Part shown: one piece after another, positions 12,356 to 22,199 of the stretch
Numbering within the stretch: the first letter of the stretch is position 1
Layout of the letters: each line of letters starts with the position of its first letter
Assembly (NCBI GenBank): GCA_033064195.1
Contig: JARBJD010000454.1
Location: forward strand, 1-48,095
Length of the DNA: 48,095 bases
DNA from: Blattamonas nauphoetae
Taxonomy: Eukaryota; Preaxostyla; Oxymonadida
Direction: 5' to 3'
Notes under the pieces: generated by a model
The model's input: only the letters and a program-made list of their open reading frames with translations
Database searches by the model: none
What the model was told of the DNA's origin: nothing
Translations under genes and position numbers: made by a program

Positions 12356-12828
12356 AAAGTATGCGATATCTCTTCTTTTTTCTAATTCTCCTCCAGTTGT
12401 CCTGACCACTCGTCAGTAAATGTCCATTTTCCCGTTTTCATGCACCCGGATCCTGTTGTTTCACTACGAATTTATTATCACTTGATTATACTCCCAGCCA
12501 CCTTACAATTCTTTCCAAAGAGGGAAAAGTCGATGATATACAAGCACAATGTAATTGGTGGGCCTCAGTGAAGGCGCCAGGATTTAGTGCCACCCCTATA
12601 TCTGACACTTTTTGTTCTGGTTCTCAGTTCACCTTTCTCATTCAACCGTTGAATTAATGGTTTTATAGTTTGTTCAACTGGGCCAATCTCTGTTCGATCC
12701 CCTCTTATTGAAAACCCAATTTTTCTCAGAAAAGATAGATCGTCCCATCACTTTCAGATTTCCGTTTGTCCAATCCCACTTTCATAATCTCTTTCTCTCT
12801 CTTCATTCTCAGGAATTCTTTTCTCAGT

Positions 12829-14878
12829 ATGTCAGTTTCTGAGGAAATTGAACAGGAATCTGTTCCTGAATCACCACCACCTGATTATGATAAATCAGCC
12901 CCTCCGTCGCCAGACAGAACGAAGTCACCGAATCTTCCAGATCAAACATCACCTGATCCGAACACATCTCCCTCTCCCAAAGGTCGTTCGAAGTCGTCGA
13001 TGGACGTTTCTCCCAATCGAAGAAAAAAACCAAAGAACTATGGCGGGTATGTTCCCACTGTGAATATCTCTGGAAAAACGAATCGGAACAGAAGGTATGA
13101 GTTCTCTTTTTGTTTATTCGAATTTTTTATTTTCAACATCGAGTTCTATGTCGAAGACAAGGAAGTCACAAGTCGAAATCAACCCGAATGTAAGATCCAG
13201 TCTCACTTCAACACTTGTCAATACCATTGTCAACGATAATGATGCTTCTAAGTACATGGGTGATGATGTTGACCACATTATTGCCTTACAACTCTCTCCA
13301 CAACTCTTGAGCCATTATAAGTTCAAGAATCACCATGCCATGGTTAGAATGATGCAATATGGCTCAGACATCCCTCGGAAGAAAGATCTTCCTACGAATT
13401 GTTTCATTCCTTTCTAGTTTTCATCCTCTCCAATTCTTCTCAACCATCAGCTCATCTCAATGATGATTCACAATCAGTGGCAAAAATGACCTCAGAACTC
13501 GACGAATCCAATCAAACGGAACCTCTTTTGTCAACAAACCTCGAATACAGGCGCAAACTTCGACAGAAAGTTCGGACTCAGATGATCAAGCAAGAAAAAC
13601 AAGAAAACGAAGAAGAAATTTATGAGGATGGAGATCGCCCACTATCTCCTCTCGAAATCGGAGAAAATGAACGTGCTGATAGTGCAGTTAAGAAAGACCT
13701 TGAGGCCACAAAATCCGAAGTCGCCAAAAGCCCACCTAAGAACACCCGCGGGAAACCCGGACAGGGACCGGGAAACGCTGGCCAAGCAAACCCAAGTGGG
13801 ACAATCACACGGGACAATCAAATGCAGCACACTCAGTCACCGTTCGCTGCAATGTTCTCTGACCCAGACAGACACGTCAAACACTCAACGTTCTCTCCAT
13901 TCTCTTCGAAAGTGATTCCCTCCAAACAATCCAAAGAGGCGAAACATATGACGGAGGAGGAGAGGGAGATCGCTGCTCTGGAAGAAGAGATCCTTGAAGA
14001 GTCTGAAGATGAGGACGACGGTGATGACTTCTTCATTCCCGCAGAAGAAACTCGAAAGAAAGGAAAACAGAAGCGAATTGGGCGATCGATTGTTGACGCA
14101 ACATTCACTAAAAAGACAAACGCTCCGAAGCAGAAACCAGTTGAAAGCAAAGCCATGAAAATGACGGGAGTTAAGCTGTATAAGAGCCAGATCAGAGAAG
14201 AAATGGAAGACACACTGATGGGAGCAGTTCCCGAGTCTGACAACGAAGGAGAAGCTGAAGCCACACAACCGATGGAACGAAGTATGGATAGGCAACACGA
14301 CCCCCAATATATCCCCTGCTTTGACTCTTCTGGGAAGGCCAGGCCAGAATGGGAGCAGACACAGATGGGGATGTCTGGAACAAGAAGGCGAAGAATGAGA
14401 CGCACCCATCCAATGATGTTGTCCAGATCCCTTGAACCAGGAAATGAACGTGCAACTGATGATGGAGGGAGAGAATTGGAAGACGCCACATTGCAAAAGT
14501 TTGAGTCAGATGAGATTTCTTCTTTCAACCTTTTTTCATCCATCAATCAACTTTATTCCGATAACAACCTTCCTCTCACCAATCCCATTCAATTTCTTCA
14601 GGTATACCCATTGCGGAATCCAACCGCCATCTTCTGCAGTCACTCAATTTCAACGATTCATGGTCGAAACCAAAAACGAACAAAGCAGTGCTGCTGGTGC
14701 CAACAAACGCGAAAGCGAGATAAAGAAGACAAACATCATGAAACGATATAACGAAAAGCTGACAAATCAGAAGAAACATACGAGAGTGATCCCAGCCAGT
14801 GGACAGTTCAAGATGGAGGTCAGGAAAGTCCTCGGAGGAGGGTCAAAGAAGGATGATGAAGGGAAGGAGGATGGATAG
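12829..14878 (+). CDS. Charged low-complexity protein, unknown
   Basis: Four exons give a hydrophilic, probably disordered protein of about 610 aa. The ATG at 12829 (MSVSEEIEQE) follows a pyrimidine/CAG context. Introns are 13095-13143 (49 bp), 13401-13450 (50 bp) and 14499-14601 (103 bp). All are GT-AG and each restores frame. The N-terminus is Ser/Pro-rich (SPSPKGRSKS). The middle has a Glu/Asp tract (about 13960-14030, EEREIAALEEEILEESEDED) followed by DFFIPAEETRKKGKQKR. The C-terminus is basic and more conserved-looking: KYTHCGIQPPSSAVTQFQRF and then a Lys/Arg-rich helix to the TAG at 14878. There is no signal peptide or membrane segment. The mix of acidic and basic tracts suggests a nuclear or RNA/chromatin-linked role, which is inference only. 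Confidence 0.75.
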
Positions 14879-15108
14879 TCATAGGAGATCTGTTTTTTAT
14901 GTTGTTTTCGTTTTTCTTTCGATATCCAATGAGAATCGGGACTCATCTGGAGGATCTTCACAACACTTGGAGATTGGTCATTGTTCATTCTTGTTCCGAG
15001 GCAGACATTTCATTGAATTTTTTCATCATTTTTACTTCTTACTTAACATACATTTTCACTTTCCATGCGATCAATACATAAGCGAGAATTAATAACTCCC
15101 CAGACAAG

Positions 15109-15477
15109 ATGGAAGCAGAATTTCAAACGGCATGCGATTGGTCTGCTTTATTCTCGATGTTCCTCACACTTTTTTATTTGATTATTCTCAGGATGAAAGA
15201 TAACGCTGGCAAAATTTCCAAGCAAGAAGATCTTCTTCCTCCATATGGTTTCTTCAAACAAGCGACCGAGGTATGCGACAGCTCTTCCTTCGCACATTTT
15301 CTATAATTTTGCCATTTTATTTCACAGGGTGATAACAAGACAGCTGAACCAATGAAACTCAACATCAAAGCTCACCGCAAATGGGACATCTGGAAGAAAC
15401 AAGCTGGGATGTCAAAGGAAGATGCCATGAAGAACTATGTTGAGGCTGTGAACACTCTTAAGGCTCAAGTTAAGTAA
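15109..15477 (+). CDS. ACBP: Acyl-CoA-binding protein
   Basis: A small cytosolic four-helix protein that binds long-chain acyl-CoA esters and buffers or transports them. Three exons (15109-15140, 15192-15270, 15328-15477) give 87 aa, the usual length for a stand-alone ACBP (about 85-90). Introns are 51 bp and 57 bp, both GT-AG, the first in a split Trp codon. Signature segments are all present: LLPPYGFFKQATEGD, the acyl-CoA site with Tyr and Lys of this helix, KAHRKWDIWKKQAGMSKEDA and the last helix MKNYVEAVNTLKAQVK. The start is the first ATG and matches the family start (EAEFQTAC). The gene lies 230 bp after the charged-protein gene, on the same strand. It appears intact. Confidence 0.96.
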
Positions 15478-16071
15478 ACTTCTGAGCTCTTCAATCTCGT
15501 TACCCTTTCGGTCAGATTATTCATTCACTTGACATTTTCATGTTCCCACCCATTGCTCTTCTCTTCGAGTGTGAATAGCATTGAATGGCGAATGGTTAAT
15601 CAGGATTTTGTGAAATGAAAAGAAAGAGTAAAAGGACCGTAGATACCAGTATCCTGAAAGAAAGAATCATCACCGATACGTATTTATGTTCAACTCATCA
15701 AGAGACCAATCTTCAAACGATCCATCGGGTAGGTGGCGTCGGACCATCAAGGGAATTGAGCGGGCTTCAAGCTCCTAAACTCCATCAAAAATGGATGGTA
15801 TAACATACCAAGTCAGCTATTAGAAGAGGATCTGTCTCTTCTCCAGGATGAACTGTTAACGGTGCGTTTTTACTGGAGGGTATCGGAAAACATGGATGTC
15901 AATCAGACCTGATTTGAAGAGCTCGAGCACCAAGAAGCCGAGTTCTTTCATACTTTGTGAGATGAGGACTTGTAATACGTTGATTTTTTGGAACCGATTT
16001 GGCTGATAATGGATCAATGATTTCGGATTTGTTCTTGAGAATGATTGTGTGATAATTCTCTTAGAAAAAGG
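15478..16071. other. Intergenic, nothing recognised
   Basis: Between ACBP (+) and the small acidic gene (-) the two genes converge, so this holds both 3' ends. I see no repeat, RNA gene or convincing frame. Confidence 0.5.
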
Positions 16072-16291
16072 TTAGGAAACCTCCTGATAGTTGTCCAAGT
16101 CGTCTACAGGTTCTTCTTGGTCATCAACGTTCATATAATCCTCTTTGTCTTGTTCTGGGTTCGGAAAATAATCCTAGACGCCGAAGAGACAAAAGGAGTT
16201 GTGAGAAGCGAATGATGGAGTATTATCGATGGATTGCAACAGAAGGATCGAAATGAAATGCTGGATTTCTAACCTGATATTCATCACTCAT
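16072..16291 (-). CDS. Predicted 39-aa acidic protein
   Basis: Two exons on the minus strand, 16291-16274 (MSDEYQ) and 16173-16072, are joined across a 100-bp GT-AG intron (16174-16273) in phase 0. The product is very acidic: DYFPNPEQDKEDYMNVDDQE, then EPVDDLDNYQEVS and a TAA stop. There is no signal peptide or membrane segment. Its size and charge recall small acidic partner proteins such as SEM1/DSS1, but the tryptophan-containing acidic boxes of DSS1 are missing, so I do not assign it. It could also be the 3' part of a longer gene if an earlier exon exists upstream of 16291. Confidence 0.45.
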
Positions 16292-16466
16292 TCGTTATTG
16301 GGTTCGATTTCGCGAGTTTTTCTTGTGAGTGGATCGAGTCCACAGAGAAAGCCGGCTCCTCAATCAGCCGCAGAATCATTTGCGTAATGATACTAGGTTG
16401 AATAAAGTGTCGAAAGAAGATTTCATCCAGAAGTGAAAAAAAGAAGAATCCCAATCGTTTATCGAA

Positions 16467-18224
16467 TCAATTTATGAGAAGACATTCATCCGAGCATCGA
16501 TTTTTCAGTGTGTTAAGAGTCTGTTTCGAGCTTCTCTGGAGTTGATGGCATATTTGTTGACCTTTTGACGTTTGGCTCTCAGATATGCATTCCACCAAAG
16601 CCCCCTCCACAAGAACACTCGACTGTTCGTAAGCAATCTGCAACAGTCAACACAAACAAAGGACACACAGCACAGCGATTCAGACACGCCGCTTGAGGGT
16701 TGACAACGATCGCGAGACATTCAGCGCGTTGAGAAGAGCATTGCGACTGGAGACGGGAGGGTCTGAGAGAGCCGCTGTTGGAGTGGACACAGAGTGTGTA
16801 CGAGAGCTGAACAGAGAAACTGAGAAATGTGGAGAGGAAACCTCACACTGTGCTTTGGTGATGGTGTCGTTGACTTTGGCGTGGCAGAGGAGGGAATCAA
16901 AACCACAGCCGACGTGACACAGCCGAGTTTCTGAGCGGGATGAACGAGACGAGAGAACAAACTGGCATTGACCTGTTCCCTCTGCTGCGAAAGACAATCT
17001 GCGATGTTGATGGAGTCGTTAAACCTCTTCTGAACAACAGTTGAGACTGGGACGTGAAAGGCAAGGAGACAAACTGACTGAGCAATCCTGTTGGATGAAT
17101 GAAAGGTCTTTGGTGTGCGCCAGGTCGCACGAATGGTGGCTGGTGGAATCGAGTGTCTGAGCAGATGCGAATGAGTGGAGTCAGACCTGACATTGCTTCC
17201 GAAGAGCGTGTTCCTGCGATTGAGCTTCACATTCGAGTTTCAACAGCAGACAGTCGAGAGGTGAAGGTGAGGAGGAGAAGGCCGTGTGGTTGTTGATGCA
17301 TGTCTCGTAGTCTCTCTCACAGTGCACTGCGAGTGAGGAGAAGCACTGGTCGTGACATCTGAAAAGTGACGGAGGAAGAACGAGACTGTCTGGACTCCGA
17401 GCGACACTGGAAAAGACACGTGTGCAGCATCCAGCCACAGCGGGAGTGGCAATGGGCTGTGTTGTTCTTGATCAGATCGGTGTCGGATTGAAGACAGCTG
17501 TCGATGCAGGAATCGACCACACTCGAACACGATTCTCCACACTCTGCTTCGGTCCGCTTCAAAAGTCAAACAAGATGAAACCACACATCACATCCTTGGT
17601 AACATTCTTCATCCTTCTGTTGTTGGCATGAAAGAAGGCAGTTCTGTTCAAGGTCCATTCTGCATTCAAGAACCGCTGCTGTTGCCACCGAAGAGTCGTT
17701 GTGTTGGTGGGCTTGTCGGATGCAGATATCCTGCTTTGAATAACAGTATTCTTGACAATGAGGCTGCTCTGCACAACATTCACTCAACACGCAGTTCTCA
17801 TAACGCTCTTGAACTTGTCGGTAACACGTTCGGGATGATGCTCGGTCTTCGCCTCTCATGTCACATTCAACTTGACCTTTTTCCAAGGTTTTAGCACAAT
17901 CCTTGATGCATGTATGATATTGATCCAACTGACATTGGTTTTTGCATTCAAGGATCTCCAGTTCAGTTGATATTCTTTCTTGTCGATTCGTCTCCGATGG
18001 TCTGTCACAAATAAAAAACAATTGTATGAAATACTCGGAATTTGTGCCATATAGATCAAATTTACACCGTTCAAGACATCTGTTTACAGCATTATTTCGG
18101 TTTCTGTGAAGAAAAATAAGTGAAAAAAAAAGATGAGATAAAACTTCCATTGCTGAAAATATTGGCGAAAGGTTTGATCAGAAGTTACATAAAAGATGAG
18201 TGCTACCCAGAGAAGAGAAAGCAT
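16467..18224 (-). CDS. Secreted protein with tandem twin-CX3C cysteine hairpins
   Basis: The ATG at 18224 opens a classic signal peptide (MLSLLWVALIFYVTSDQTF), followed by a 41-bp intron (18104-18144). The mature protein is a string of short helical units with paired cysteines: RCLERC, CKNQCQLDQYHTCIKDC, CQEYCYSKQDIC, CGESCSSVVDSCIDSC, CHSRCGWMLHTCLFQC, CHVGCGFDSLLC and, at the end, RCSDEC before the TGA at 16467-16469. Pairs are CX3C separated by 6-7 residues, closer than in mitochondrial small Tim proteins and more like alpha-hairpinins. At least eight short introns (about 27-60 bp) are needed, for example 30 bp after CYQGCD and 31 bp before the last exon. The exon chain at about 16900-17180 is the least certain. 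I predict an extracellular, disulfide-rich helical-hairpin array. The function is unknown. Confidence 0.6.
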
Positions 18225-18795
18225 AAAAGAAGACAACACAAATGAGAATAGAGAATCGAGACGAGATCACACAACTGTAGAGATTCTCAAAATCATAATC
18301 ATTTAACCAACAGGAGAAACATTGCCAAAGACGTGAAGGAATGTCATTTTTATCAGGAAATTGTTTCAGCCAACAATGAAGCCCATTGATGTAAGTTGAT
18401 CCATATCTTGATCAGACCATCGTTTACTTAATTCCATCTTTTTCCGTGAATTTGTGATCTGTGATATGAAAGATGATTTCAAGTCATCATTTGGTTTGCT
18501 TTATCATTTCTGTGACAATTTTAGACAAGCTTAACGACTTCGTACTCCCAGAGTTTGTTCGTATTCTCATCACACATCTATCGATTCTATTGCCGATAGA
18601 ATCTTCAAATTTTGTGATTTATCCACTTTATCCACCATCAAGATCACATGCAGGCGTTTTCATCGGATGGTTGAGCTGGATTAGTTCGTTGTCTCATTCA
18701 CTCTCATCCAGGATCGTTTTTTCCTTTCTCTGCTGGTCTCTGGGTTTTCATTGCTCATATATTGCAGTGTGTGGGCTGATGCGTGTATTTCAGAG
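18225..18795. promoter_or_regulatory. Divergent intergenic region
   Basis: This stretch separates the minus-strand cysteine-hairpin gene from the plus-strand membrane-protein gene, so it should hold both promoters and possibly a 5'-UTR intron of the latter (acceptor TTTCAG just before 18796). I see no specific promoter motif, repeat or RNA gene. Confidence 0.35.
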
Positions 18796-20068
18796 ATGAA
18801 TGCTGTCCGAAAACGATTTCGAATTCAAGATTCAGCAGACTACCCACTAAGCAGCCTCGATATCAATTCCGCAGTTGTCTGTTTCTCTTCTACGTGTTTC
18901 TTTTGCCCTTTTGTAGACATCAGAGACACTTATGAAGTATGGTTTGAGTGTTGATGGATACTTTGACACAATCAGGTCTGACGTTTGGTTGATCATCCCA
19001 TCTCATCTTCGCCAGAGTGTATCGGCAAGCCGTGACGGACACGCCCCTCTACTATCATCACCAATTTCATCACACTGAGACCTTACTGATCGTCAAACGC
19101 CGACAACGAGTCTTCGCAGCGTTCTTCCTAATTCTGTCACTTCTATTTGCGACTGTCACACCCGTCCTCATCACACAAGCGATGACCAGAGTGAAGAATG
19201 GAGCCACAGTTTCTCATCCCTTTCCATGGTTCCTCGCCGACTGCTGTTTCTGTCTTCTTCTCGCTGCCATCATCTCAACTTCTGTGGTCCTGATACCCGA
19301 AAGACAAAGTGATTTTCAAAATCTCCTCGTTCTTCTCGCTTCCACTCTTCCCATCCTCCTTTTCGAGCTCTTTGCCAACTCCAGAATCGTCCATCAACTC
19401 TCTCTCGACGCAGACACTCCTCTCCCTTCCCGCTCTCGAATCCCACTCAAGGGCCTCACTGCCATCCAATTCTTGTTCCTCACAAACTTAATCTACGACC
19501 CTCTCTTCGGATTCTCAAAAGGGCTGCTCCCAACTGACACACTGTCGTTTTGGATTGGCAATCTGTCCGCGTGTGTGCTGCCCCTTCTCATCACTCTGAA
19601 GGGACTCGGTTTGTTCTCCTCTCCCTTCATCCCCTCCTTCTTTCTGCAGGAATTGTCACCGTCTCCTGGACTGTTGTCGTCATTCCTTTGCCAGTTTTCT
19701 TGCTCTCCACAGGACTATTCGACCGTCTGACCACATTCGGCCTCTCAGGCGATACTGACAGAGAAACAATCTTTCTCATTGTCATCCTCCAACTTCTCTA
19801 CCTTCCTCCTGCTCTCATCGCTGACGATGTTCTTCCTCTCCCGTTTTGGGTGTGGACGACTCCACTGGCCCTGATTGTCTTTGTTGTGACAGCGCTGTAC
19901 GGGTTGCATCACTTTCGATCCAAAAAAGAGAAAATCGATTCTTTGGAAGAGTCAATCGAAACTATGACCGAACGAGCACAGACCAAGCAAGCTCGTCAGG
20001 TGGCTAAAAAAATCGAAAGAGGACTGAAGAGTAGGATGGAAGCGAGAGAGCGTCGAGGAAGGAGCTAA
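18796..20068 (+). CDS. Multi-pass membrane protein, unknown
   Basis: Four exons (18796-18873, 18917-18936, 19016-19608, 19650-20068) with GT-AG introns of 43, 79 and 41 bp give about 369 aa. The soluble N-terminus (MNAVRKRFRIQDSADYPLSS) leads into a series of hydrophobic helices. Clear ones include RVFAAFFLILSLLFATVTPV, WFLADCCFCLLLAAIISTSV, NLLVLLASTLPILLFELF, FWIGNLSACVLPLLITL, WTVVVIPLPVFLLSTGLF, IFLIVILQLLYLPPALI and PLALIVFVVTALYGL, about eight in all. The C-terminal 60 residues are a charged coiled coil (SLEESIETMTERAQTKQARQ) ending in a basic tail, likely cytosolic. The shape would fit a polytopic receptor-like or transporter-like protein, but no family motif is visible. The start is the first ATG that allows in-frame splicing. 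Confidence 0.7.
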
Positions 20069-20150
20069 GTTTTGTTTGTGAGATATTTTGCCTGTTCGAA
20101 TGAGCACAGCCATTCAAACATCGCTCTTGTTCCGTTCTTTCACTGTGCGA

Positions 20151-20193
20151 TTTGACAAAAGTGTGGAGAGCGAAGAAAGACTTTCTTCAAATC
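20151..20193. repeat. Dispersed hairpin element, copy 1
   Basis: The sequence TTTGACAAAAGTGTGGAG, then AGCGAAGAAAG, is nearly identical to 30412-30440. It is followed by CTTTCTTC, which pairs with GAAGAAAG to give an 8-bp stem with a one-base loop, then AAATCA, also shared with the other copy. It lies 82 bp after the stop of the membrane-protein gene. It could be a small structured RNA, a UTR element or a short repeat. Confidence 0.6.
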
Positions 20194-20784
20194 AAGTATG
20201 AAATGGGTGAGAGTCTGAGCGAAGTCAAAACTGCCTGAGATGACTTCTCTCAAATTTTACTCATATTCTGACAACATTTCGAATAAAAATAGAGAAACAG
20301 AAACATGAGGGAAACGTGTCAAAACATGTTAATGATAAGGTAGATTCGTGACAGAAAGGTTGCCCAGCTTCTTGACCAATCGAGTGCTTGGAGTCCGTGT
20401 ACCATATGGTCGATTCAGTAGTACGGCACGAGTGGACTTTCTGGGCCAAAGGTGATCGAGGTGTGTTGTGACATTGTAGTTCATCGAGGCTATTCTCTCA
20501 TAATAAATTGTCCAATATGGATGTGAACACGTTTTCTTTTCAAAATGTTGAGAATACTGTCGAGATCGTCTCAGAGAATGTCACGATCATTCGATCGTGT
20601 TTGATGAGGTCGATCGGCGAACTATATCACTTCATCTTTACGCTTTCTTGATTCATTTCAACTTTATGTCTCGTATTTTCTTACAATTTTTCAAAACATA
20701 GCGATTGATCATGATGTATCGTGAAGTGACAATCTACTGCAGTTCTCCCTTCAAGACACCAATTTTTTGGAAGTGAACGTGCGG
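20194..20784. other. Intergenic, nothing recognised
   Basis: AT-rich stretch between the dispersed hairpin element and the tRNA-like unit. No frame, repeat or RNA gene stands out. Confidence 0.5.
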
Positions 20785-20865
20785 CGCGTTTGGCCTAGCG
20801 GTAGCCAACCCCTCTGTCGACTGTTGTGCTCGGGGTTCGACTCCCGCCGAGCACAACTTTTTTGC
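20785..20865 (+). ncRNA. tRNA-like Pol III unit (tRNA or tRNA-derived)
   Basis: An A-box-like TGGCCTAGCGG inside a D-arm-like hairpin (TGGC/GCCA) is followed about 44 bp later by a perfect B-box GGTTCGACTCC and then a TTTTTT terminator. These are the internal promoter and terminator of RNA polymerase III genes. However, I cannot draw a standard cloverleaf: the 3' end forms a self-contained 11-bp stem (GTTGTGCTCGG / CCGAGCACAAC) around the B-box instead of pairing with a 5' acceptor strand. It may be a divergent tRNA, a tRNA pseudogene or the head of a tRNA-derived SINE. Confidence 0.5.
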
Positions 20866-20874
20866 CACTACTTA

Positions 20875-21233
20875 TACAGGGTGGCCCAGAAGTAGTCTAA
20901 CCCTATGGGTCGATCACTTCTCGTCGAACAAATTCCGTTGACACCAATCGTCTTTCTCCTCACTACAATGCTTCTTAATTTCACTTCTTTTCTTTTCACC
21001 ACTGTTTCGTTGATCAACAATCCTTGTCCGCTCAAGAAAGGAGTGTTCAAAAAACGGAGTCAGTCCCGTTTCATGAGATCCATCGAGACTACAGTCGAGG
21101 AAGCACTTGTGAAATGAAAAGAAGGGAAATTTTGAAGCATAGGAAAGAAGAGAAAGACGATTGGGGTCAATTGCGCAAGATCGAAGAAAAGTGATCGACC
21201 CATACGGTTAGACTACTTCTGGGCCACCCTGTA
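20875..21233. mobile_element. MITE with about 45-bp terminal inverted repeats
   Basis: A 359-bp non-coding element including flanking TA. Its ends are near-perfect inverted repeats starting TACAGGGTGGCCCAGAAGTA and continuing GTCTAACC, with one C/G mismatch in about 45 bp. TA on both sides fits the TA target duplication of Tc1/mariner elements, and no transposase fits inside. Similarity of the ends suggests recent activity. It is inserted exactly at the TA that borders the left inverted repeat of the next element. Confidence 0.9.
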
Positions 21234-21338
21234 GTGCCCTCAAAAACCCGCTTTTATCCATAAACCCGCGCAAAATCCAAAATAGTGATCATCATTATGA
21301 ATTAATTCCTTCCATCTCATATTTTCACTTTTTAGAAC

Positions 21339-22199
21339 TAGTTACTCGAAATTGATTAAAAGGGAGTCAGATCAAAATCAAAAAGTGGGTCACTTTTGTC
21401 CAGAACACTTGAAAAATAAGAAACTGTGCTCTATCACATTCCACACCTCTTCCTCCCAACTGCCACTCACACCAGACTACGCGAGAACTCGCTGAACCAG
21501 CCATCTTAGCTCTCAGATACAATCCAAGATCGCTGAACAAAACACAGCTCTCGATCAAACTTTTCAGATAACGCTGTCAACTACCTTCCACTTCTTTCAC
21601 TAACAAGGTCGGAGGGAAAACTGAACCTATCACTTGGAGCGGACGTAATAAACATGCTGATGCGTGTGATTGATTGTTTTATGGACATGAACGACGATAA
21701 TCGTTCTATTTTGAATTTCGCCGAGCATCTCGCGAATCTTACTCCCAACCAGAAAAAGAATCAATTCCACTCTGAATCGCTCCATTGCAACAATACTATC
21801 TAGGTATCCAGAAACACAAGCCCATTGCGACGAGGGACTGCGAAAATTGGATAGCAAGGACGACCATAGAGTGATGAACGAGGGAATCACTGCATCACTA
21901 CTCGGCCATCACAAGAACAACAGACCATGCATCCTTCCCCCAAAATGGACAAATTGGGGTATGCCCAATTTTCGGCAACGATGCCCAAAAGATAGATTCT
22001 GGCAAAGACTCTCTTCTCTCCATCTCGCCAACAGCGAGTTCAACATGTCCATCGCATCTGTCCACGTGCATTCTGGAGTCGAGAAGTTAGACATATTTGA
22101 CGATACTTTCGGCGTAGATTAGCCAGAAGTGAGAAACATTCAACGAGCGACAAATCGAGTGTAACATCCTTCTTTCATCGCTGTCCAGCTCAGCTTCAC
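21339..22199. other. Inner left flank of the inverted-repeat interval
   Basis: Short frames on both strands without family match. Part of 22110-22200 may belong to the VPS13 remnant. Nothing else is supported. Confidence 0.4.

Noticed and set aside
16072-16291. SEM1/DSS1 identity for the small acidic protein
   Set aside because: Similar size and charge, but the tryptophan-containing acidic boxes that define DSS1 are absent.
11200-21233. The MITE at 20.9 kb as a deletion derivative of the mariner at 11.2-12.3 kb
   Set aside because: No sequence resembling the MITE ends (CAGGGTGGCCCAGAAG) is found around the mariner body.
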